64,000 nt of DNA, taken from NCBI GenBank assembly GCA_051208045.1, contig JBPJFY010000004.1:257398-321397 (forward strand), written 5' to 3'. A program made the translations under genes and the position numbers. The notes below the pieces were generated by a model. It had not been told where the DNA came from, made no database searches, and saw only the letters and a program-made list of their open reading frames with translations. Position 1 is the first letter of the stretch. Each line of letters begins with the position of its first letter. This DNA comes from LZORAL124-50-18 sp051208045. Its GTDB lineage: Bacteria > Pseudomonadota > Gammaproteobacteria > Pseudomonadales > Oleiphilaceae. Below, piece after piece: positions 63,971 to 64,000 of the stretch.

Positions 63971-64000
63971 CTAGTTCGAGCCCAGCTCGAGGAGCCATTT
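63971..64000 (+). repeat. Second copy of the tRNA-Asn 3' end
   Basis: Thirty bases identical to 63871-63900 except for one G-to-A change, exactly 100 bases further on and running to the window edge. It contains the T arm, the 3' acceptor strand, CCA and ATTT. The bases before it (ACGGATTACATCCGTGG, 63936-63952) faintly resemble the anticodon arm. It is either a degenerate second tRNA-Asn or an integrase-type attachment repeat. Confidence 0.75.

Noticed and set aside
63708..63998. A 96-codon minus-strand frame over tRNA-Asn
   Set aside because: The frame reads the complement of the tRNA, a well-known source of false proteins, and repeats because the tRNA end is duplicated.

Overview
The window reads as chromosomal DNA of a Gram-negative, probably marine gammaproteobacterium. 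The reasons are a complete Na+-translocating NADH:quinone reductase operon (nqrA-F plus apbE and nqrM), soluble transhydrogenase SthA, a PsrA-type fatty-acid regulator, many lipoproteins, and a gene order (sthA / nqrM-apbE-nqrFEDCBA / long gap / mfd / csiV / MTA-MTI phosphorylase / nagZ / psrA) that I recall from Pseudomonas and its relatives. Base composition looks close to 50% GC throughout, with no obvious foreign island. I cannot name the genus.

Layout. 1-7.4 kb: zinc-binding protein, a histidine kinase/HD-GYP response-regulator pair, a crotonase and tRNA acetyltransferase tmcA. 7.5-13.7 kb: nitronate monooxygenase, pdxH, a secreted lipase, a MocR-type regulator with a repeat-rich control region, a DUF1127 gene and the lipase foldase. 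13.9-17.6 kb: dusA, adenine deaminase and transaldolase. 17.7-19.4 kb: a CsgG-DUF4810-DUF799 lipoprotein operon. 19.5-24.4 kb: a hemerythrin-GGDEF-EAL protein and a TerB/DAHP-synthase-like/GDPD run. 24.4-33.0 kb: sthA and the NQR operon. 33.4-43.8 kb: gap, mfd, csiV, a nucleoside phosphorylase, an MscS channel, nagZ, an L,D-transpeptidase and psrA. 44-51.3 kb: a MshE/GspE-like ATPase, an aldo-keto reductase, two small envelope proteins, htpG and a second HD-GYP regulator. 51.4-64 kb: two thioesterases, DUF599, serC-serA-gloA, a hydrolase/glycosyltransferase pair, the ybbP-ybbA/tesA divergon, a tandem Usp protein and tRNA-Asn.

Shared themes. Cyclic-di-GMP recurs: two DUF3369/HD-GYP regulators, one O2/iron-sensing GGDEF-EAL protein, and an ATPase with two MshEN-type c-di-GMP-binding repeats. 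Energy metabolism links NQR, its FMN transferase and maturation factor, and SthA. Lipid metabolism links the lipase, its foldase, PsrA, TesA, two thioesterases and a crotonase.

The best regulatory signals are a near-perfect heat-shock (sigma-32) promoter before htpG, two abutting PsrA boxes over the psrA promoter, and a strong sigma-70 promoter before tRNA-Asn. The most unusual proteins are a DAHP-synthase homologue with several changed active-site positions and a lipase with a rewritten oxyanion hole whose foldase gene lies about 2.1 kb away on the other strand. No CRISPR array, insertion sequence, rRNA or prophage was seen. No clearly new multi-gene system is evident; the candidates worth testing are in the findings.
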